DNA of 64,000 nucleotides. It comes from Polyangium fumosum. Its GTDB lineage: Bacteria > Myxococcota_A > Polyangia > Polyangiales > Polyangiaceae. The DNA lies in contig NZ_SSMQ01000032.1 of assembly GCF_005144585.1 (NCBI RefSeq), positions 1-64,000 on the forward strand, in the 5' to 3' direction. Below the pieces are notes generated by a model. The model saw only the letters and a program-made list of their open reading frames with translations, searched no databases and was not told the origin of the DNA. A program made the translations under genes and the position numbers. Positions 59,511 through 64,000 of the stretch are shown here, one piece after another. Within the stretch, counting starts at the first letter, position 1. Each line of letters starts with the position of its first letter.

Positions 59511-61262
59511 ATGACCTCGAAGGCCCCCCTTGCTGCGGATGCCGTTCCCGTCCCCGACCTCCTTTGTGACGAGGCGGAAGTCCGCATCGACCTCGACGAG
59601 CTCCACCAGACCCTCGCCTTCGCCTTCGCGCTCGGCACCTCCCTCGATGCCTTCGAGCGTGTCCTCGCGGCCGCCGCGCTCCCGTCCTCGACGTGGGATC
59701 GCAAGGACTTCGAACGGGACATCTTCCTCGAAGACCTCGTCACCCGCGCGCTGCGCATCCGCATCGGCGGCCGGACCGTCGCGCCCTGCTTGCCCTACCT
59801 CCTCCGCGCCATCTCCGAGCCGCCGACCGACCTCCGCGTCGTCACGTTCCGCCAGCGCATCCTCGCCGAGCTCGCGGGCAGCCCCGAGCTTCGCCGTGAC
59901 TTCGAGCGCATCTACCAGCGCCTCGTCGCGCTTCGGGCGGCGTTTTGCGCCGAGGGCGGGTCGCGCCGCGGCGGTGATACCCATCGACGCCTCGAAATCC
60001 TGCGGATCGTGCAGGAGGTCGTCGACGACCTCGCGGGCGCCTTCGCCGGCGCCACCTCCGGCGTCGCACGGATCCGCGCGTTTGGCATCGCCGCGAAAGA
60101 GAGCGAAGCGTACCAGCGCCTCGAAGCCCTCCTCGATCACGAGCGCCACCTCGGCACCGTCGACCTTCGCGTCCGCGTCGGCGTCGACGGCACCTTGCGC
60201 ACCTTCCAGATCGTCCGCATCCGCGAGAACCAGGACAACCCCCTCCACACCTCCGCCATCGCCCGCTTCTTCTCGCGGCTCCGCCTCTTCTTGCGCGGGT
60301 ATCGGGTCACGCCGGGCGAGGTCACCGAGCGCCTCCTCGACGACGTCTTCAGCGGCATGGAGCGCCCCGTCGCGCTCCTCTTCCAGCTCCTCGGCGACAT
60401 GGAGTTTTACCTCGCCGGCCTCGGGCTCGCGGACCTCGCGCGGGACAAGGGTTTGCCCGTTTGCCTCGCCGAACTCGTGCCCCCCGGCGAGGCCGGGCTC
60501 GTGATCGATCGCCTCTACAACCCGCTGCTCCTCGCCGGCAAATCCAAGCCCGTCCCCTCGAACCTCGGAACGGCGCACGGCGACGCCGTCGTCATCGTCA
60601 CGGGGCCGAACTCGGGCGGCAAGACGCGCCTGCTCCAGTCGATCGGGCTCGCGCAGCTCCTCGGCCAGGCGGGGCTCTTCGTCACGGCCGAACGCGCGGT
60701 CTTGCCGCAGCTCGCCGGCATGTTCGTCTCGCTCATCGAGGAGGCGCGCAGCGATCAGCCCGAGGGGCAGCTCGGCATGGAGCTCCTGCGGATCCGCCGG
60801 CTCTTCGAGGAGCTCGGGTTCGGCTCGCTCGTGCTGCTCGACGAGCTTTGCTCCGGGACGAACCCTTCCGAGGGCGAGGAGATCGCGCGGCTCGTGATCT
60901 CGCTCCTCCCGGAGCTGAAATCACCGGTCTTCTTGACCACGCACCTCCTCACGCTGGCCACGCACCTCGAAGACGAGCCGCCTGTCCCGCACCTCGAATT
61001 TTTGCAAGTCGATCTCGACGAAAACGAGCGCCCCACGTATGGCTTCCGCCCGGGGGTCGCCAAGACTTCGCTCGCCCACAAGACGGCCGCGCGGCTCGGC
61101 GTCACGCGCGACGAGCTCGCGGCGCTCATCGCGAAGAAAAAGCGCGCCGAGAGCTTGGGGGAGCGGCCACTCCCGTCGAGCCGCCGCGTCGCGCGCCCGA
61201 TCGCTCCAGAAAAGAGCGCCGGTGCTCCGGAACGGCGCAGGCTCCGCGTCACGCGCCGGTAA
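59511..61262 (+). CDS. MutS-like ATPase
   Basis: 583 residues from the ATG at 59511; an in-frame ATG at 59400 would overlap the divergent LytM gene and is less likely. The N-terminal ~340 residues are helical (MutS core/lever-like, LHQTLAFAFALGTS, EILRIVQEVVDDLAGAFAG). The C-terminal ATPase matches MutS: Walker A VTGPNSGGKTRLLQSIGL near residue 367, LEQ-type region GMFVSLIEEARSDQPEG, Walker B SLVLLDELCSGTNPSEGE, then VFLTTHLLTLATHLE. No mismatch-recognition N-domain (Phe-x-Glu) is seen, so it is a MutS paralogue and not the repair protein itself. A basic C-terminal tail follows. The vault-protein homologue starts 78 bp downstream on the same strand. Confidence 0.88.
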   Translation: MTSKAPLAADAVPVPDLLCDEAEVRIDLDELHQTLAFAFALGTSLDAFERVLAAAALPSSTWDRKDFERDIFLEDLVTRALRIRIGGRTVAPCLPYLLRAISEPPTDLRVVTFRQRILAELAGSPELRRDFERIYQRLVALRAAFCAEGGSRRGGDTHRRLEILRIVQEVVDDLAGAFAGATSGVARIRAFGIAAKESEAYQRLEALLDHERHLGTVDLRVRVGVDGTLRTFQIVRIRENQDNPLHTSAIARFFSRLRLFLRGYRVTPGEVTERLLDDVFSGMERPVALLFQLLGDMEFYLAGLGLADLARDKGLPVCLAELVPPGEAGLVIDRLYNPLLLAGKSKPVPSNLGTAHGDAVVIVTGPNSGGKTRLLQSIGLAQLLGQAGLFVTAERAVLPQLAGMFVSLIEEARSDQPEGQLGMELLRIRRLFEELGFGSLVLLDELCSGTNPSEGEEIARLVISLLPELKSPVFLTTHLLTLATHLEDEPPVPHLEFLQVDLDENERPTYGFRPGVAKTSLAHKTAARLGVTRDELAALIAKKKRAESLGERPLPSSRRVARPIAPEKSAGAPERRRLRVTRR

Positions 61263-61340
61263 ATCGCGGCTCTTCTCGGCTGGCACGATCCGTGTTTCCC
61301 TGGGGCCCAGCATAAGCCTTCAAAGGAAGAGCGAGGGGTC

Positions 61341-64000
61341 ATGGAACGGACGAGCCGAAAGATACCCGTCACCGAGCGGCAATTCTTGTGGGTTCAGGAC
61401 GACGACAAAGGCGAGGTCACCTTGCACGTCGGGCCCACGATGGTCTCGCCGACCGCGGCCGATCGGGTCGTCATCGACGACGGAATGGGCGGTTTCCGCG
61501 AGGACACCACGGGCAAACCCCAGAGCATGGTGGAGCTCGGGGACAACCAGTACGCGGTCCTCTTCAACCCGCTCCTGGAGAGCGACAGCGGCCCGAACGG
61601 CCGCTTCAAGAATGGCCGCAACGAATCGCGCCCGCTCCGCAATGGCACGCGCTCGATGATCCCGGGCCCGTGCTCTTTTTACCTGCGCCCCGGCCAGCGC
61701 GCCGACGTGCGTGACGCGCACGAGCTCGCCTCGAATCAATACCTCGTCGTCAAGGTGTACGGCGAGGTCGACAAGAACGCGCCTTACTACGAGGTGACGG
61801 CGCGATCGGCGGCGATCACGCGGGCCACCGCGGAGAACCTCGACGAGCAGCCGACGACCACCGTGGACGCGCTTTCCCCCGTGCCGCTCAAGCGCGGGCA
61901 GCTCATCGTGATTCGAGGCCTCGATACGCAGTTTTACATCCCGCCGACGGGCGTGGACATCGTGCCGGATACCTCGATCGACGACAGCGGCGCGGCCATC
62001 AGCGCGGCGATCGCGCGGCAGGTCCTCGCGCAGAGCGGCGAGGAGACGGCCGCGCTGGAGGAATACGCGGCCGACGACGAGGCGACCGGGCTCCGGGGCC
62101 AGGCGCGCAGCAAGGTGCCGAACCAGTTCATCGATCAGTCGGCACGTATGCGCGGACGCAAGGCCGCGCCCTCCCCGCCCCCGCCGCAGGCAGCGCCCGC
62201 GCCCGCGGCGGCGATTGCGGCCGAGGCCAAGATCGGCGCCGCCGCGGTGCAGGATCTCCTCGCCTCTTCCGCGGTCCGTCGCGCGCTCGAGGCCGAGGCG
62301 CGGCAGGCGCGGCTCATTCGCCGCGCAGTCGTGCTCGGCGAAAAAGAGTATTGCGTGATCGTGGACGCCGACGGCAAGCGCGAGATCAAGGTCGGCCCCG
62401 CGCGTGTCTTCCCCGGGCCGTACGACACGTTCATGACCCTCGGCTCGCGCAACCGCGTGTACGACGCTTACGAGCTTTTGCCGCAGCGCGCGCTCTGGCT
62501 CCGCGTCATCGCGCCGATCAAGCGGGCGGACCTCGCCGCGAAATTGCCGCGTGGCTTCGAGCTCGCGAAGGACGAGTATTTCCCCGGCGACGAGCTGCTC
62601 CTCACAGGCGTCTCGACGTTTTTCGTCCCCTTCAACGAAATCGAGTGCCTCTCGCCCGAGACCGGCCAGGCCGTCGTCGGCAACGACCAGAGCCGCGTCT
62701 TCATCGAGGCGATCGGCATCGACCAGAAGAGCGGCATTTACGTGCGTGACCTCGCGACCGGCGAGGTGCGCCTCGTGCGCGGCAAACAATCGTACCTCGT
62801 GGATCCACGCAAGGAGGTGCAGGTCACGCGCACCGTGCCGGCGGACGACTGGAACTTGTGGATCGCCTCGAACGAGCCGCACAAGGAGACGCAGCGGGCC
62901 ATCACCACGCCGTGGGCGCTCTCGATCCTCGTGCCGAACAACACGGCCGTGCTCGTGACGAGCGCGAATTCGCGCCGCGTCGTCGAGGGGCCTTGCGTGA
63001 CGCTGCTCGGCTACGAGGAGTCGCTCACCTCGCTCTCGCTCTCGACGGGCACGCCGAAGAGCGACGACGAGCCGCTCCGCACGTGTTTTTTGCGCACCGT
63101 GGGCAACCGCATCTCCGACAAGATCACCGTGGAGACGGCCGACTTCGTCAAGATCTCGGTGCGCGTCTCGTATTCCGTCGAGTTCCTCGCGGACCACAAA
63201 GACAAATGGTTCAACCACGAGAACTACATCCAGTTCATCGTGGATCGCCTCCGCTCCATCGTGCGAGGCAAATGCCGCGCGGTGTCGCTCTCCGCGCTCT
63301 GGCCCGAGCTTCCGGCGGTGTTTCGCGACACGCTGCTCGGCGAACGCAAGGACGGCGCGCGGCCTGGGCGGCTCTTTACGGAGAACGGCACGTTGCTCTC
63401 GGAGGTCGAGGTGCTCGGCGCGGAGATCGAGGATCGCGAGGTCGCCGCGCTCATGCAGAAGGTGCAGACCGAGAGCGTGACGCTCGCGATCGGCGATCGA
63501 AAAGCGCAGGAGGCCCTCGCGTCGGCGAAGCTCCGCGCCGAGGTCGAGCGGCAAACGCAAGAGCTCGTCGCCGAGGCGCGTGTGCGTGCGGCGAAGCTCG
63601 AAGAGCTCTCGCGCAAGCTCGCGCACGAGGCGGCGCTCGCGAAGGCGCGCGAGGACGAGGCCGTGCACAAGGAGCGGCAATCACTCGCGGACACGCGTGA
63701 GGCCGAGGCGCAAAAGGCCCGGCTCACGCGGGAGAACGAGGAGAAGGCGTCGATGCTCGACGGCTTCCGCAAGGACGCGGAGGCGCGCGTCGAGGCGCAG
63801 CGGATCACGCACGAGGCCGAACTTGCCTACGTGACGCGCCTGCGCGAGCTCGAAATCAAGCTCATCGAGGTGCAATCGAGCGCGACCGTGGCCGAGCGCC
63901 AGGCCGTGCAGAAGCAGCTCGTCGAGGCCATGGTCGCGCTCGGCGACAAGCTGCTCCTCACCGAGGTCGCGGGGAACATGAACCTCGTGAGCCTCTTCAA
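61341..64000 (+). CDS. Major vault protein (MVP) homologue, truncated at the window edge
   Basis: Read directly from the sequence: ATG at 61341 with GAGGGG 2 nt upstream, open for 886 codons to the window end without a stop. Residues ~1-580 are repeated β-domains with the vault-repeat style of GP...P blocks: HVGPTMVSPTAADRV, LVVKVYGEV, QLIVIRGLDTQFYIPPTGVDIVPD, YCVIVDADGKREIKVGPARVFPGPY; a Pro/Ala insert lies near residues 275-300. Residues ~580-700 match the MVP shoulder: FLRTVGNRISDKITVETADFV, VRVSYSVEFLADHKDKWF, YIQFIVDRLRSIVRGKCRAV. Residues ~700-870 are a long charged coiled coil as in the MVP cap helix, ending ITHEAELAYVTRLRELEIK ... LGDKLLLTEVAGNMNLVSLF. MVP is the sole shell protein of eukaryotic vault particles; homologues are reported in only some bacteria. 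Particle formation here is inference. Confidence 0.85.
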   Translation, partial: MERTSRKIPVTERQFLWVQDDDKGEVTLHVGPTMVSPTAADRVVIDDGMGGFREDTTGKPQSMVELGDNQYAVLFNPLLESDSGPNGRFKNGRNESRPLRNGTRSMIPGPCSFYLRPGQRADVRDAHELASNQYLVVKVYGEVDKNAPYYEVTARSAAITRATAENLDEQPTTTVDALSPVPLKRGQLIVIRGLDTQFYIPPTGVDIVPDTSIDDSGAAISAAIARQVLAQSGEETAALEEYAADDEATGLRGQARSKVPNQFIDQSARMRGRKAAPSPPPPQAAPAPAAAIAAEAKIGAAAVQDLLASSAVRRALEAEARQARLIRRAVVLGEKEYCVIVDADGKREIKVGPARVFPGPYDTFMTLGSRNRVYDAYELLPQRALWLRVIAPIKRADLAAKLPRGFELAKDEYFPGDELLLTGVSTFFVPFNEIECLSPETGQAVVGNDQSRVFIEAIGIDQKSGIYVRDLATGEVRLVRGKQSYLVDPRKEVQVTRTVPADDWNLWIASNEPHKETQRAITTPWALSILVPNNTAVLVTSANSRRVVEGPCVTLLGYEESLTSLSLSTGTPKSDDEPLRTCFLRTVGNRISDKITVETADFVKISVRVSYSVEFLADHKDKWFNHENYIQFIVDRLRSIVRGKCRAVSLSALWPELPAVFRDTLLGERKDGARPGRLFTENGTLLSEVEVLGAEIEDREVAALMQKVQTESVTLAIGDRKAQEALASAKLRAEVERQTQELVAEARVRAAKLEELSRKLAHEAALAKAREDEAVHKERQSLADTREAEAQKARLTRENEEKASMLDGFRKDAEARVEAQRITHEAELAYVTRLRELEIKLIEVQSSATVAERQAVQKQLVEAMVALGDKLLLTEVAGNMNLVSLF

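Noticed and set aside
61320-63680. A 786-codon open frame on the minus strand at the right edge
   Set aside because: Antisense to the vault-protein homologue. That frame has no stop inside the window and clear domain matches.
1-64000. tRNA, rRNA, CRISPR and replication-origin features
   Set aside because: None was recognised when reading. Almost all of the window is protein-coding, and no cloverleaf-like or rRNA-like segment was found; a tRNAscan/Infernal run would settle it.

Overview
The window is high-GC, densely coding DNA of myxobacterial type, most likely from the Polyangiales/Sorangiineae (Myxococcota). This is inferred from two proteins ending in a MYXO-CTERM-like tail (Gly-Cys-Gly-Cys, hydrophobic helix, Arg-rich end), Gly-Gly-Met/Ala linkers in three secreted proteins, a very large number of lipoproteins, giant TPR proteins, a kinase-ATPase-TPR regulator, and G/C at nearly every third codon position. 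No rRNA, tRNA or CRISPR array was seen.

Layout. 1-6.5 kb: secreted and lipoprotein genes (lectin-like lipoprotein, FG-GAP/MYXO-CTERM protein, small lipoproteins including a 56-residue one, a GH16 glycosidase whose end is frame-disrupted). 6.5-8.65 kb: a lipoprotein with a barrel-like C-terminus. 8.889-11.903 kb: an intact-looking IS1-family element of about 3.0 kb with four unknown or regulatory passenger genes. It sits inside a 43-bp hairpin repeat array, and its 8-bp target duplication can be read directly. 12-27.5 kb: a zinc-ribbon/TPR membrane protein, a parvulin-like protein, a PHA-system protein and two translationally coupled, paralogous 1,600-1,680 residue TPR proteins. 27.5-36.4 kb: sulfatase-modifying-factor-like lipoprotein, HAD phosphatase, HExxH lipoprotein and a large M36 protease with MYXO-CTERM. 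36.7-42.2 kb: J-domain-less DnaJ-like membrane protein, STAS-like protein, GspC-like PDZ protein, OmpA-like lipoprotein, Cys-rich lipoprotein, PhoD. 42.4-50.2 kb: Uma2 nuclease, a beta-lactamase/NamZ fusion, unknowns, a tandem DUF4336 pair and a decayed SGNH hydrolase gene. 50.3-59.4 kb: methyltransferase, PPC-like lipoprotein, kinase/AAA/TPR regulator, D-threonine-aldolase-like enzyme and LytM-like lipoprotein. 59.5-64 kb: a MutS-like ATPase followed by a gene running off the window edge that encodes a homologue of the eukaryotic major vault protein.

The two most notable items are the vault-protein homologue at the right edge (MVP-type repeats, the diagnostic shoulder domain and a long cap-type coiled coil, all collinear with animal MVP) and the cargo-bearing IS1-family element with its reconstructable insertion site. 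A recurrent arrangement, a TA-starting -10-like hexamer ending 6-10 nt before a start codon that lacks a Shine-Dalgarno sequence, suggests leaderless transcripts for many of the genes here.
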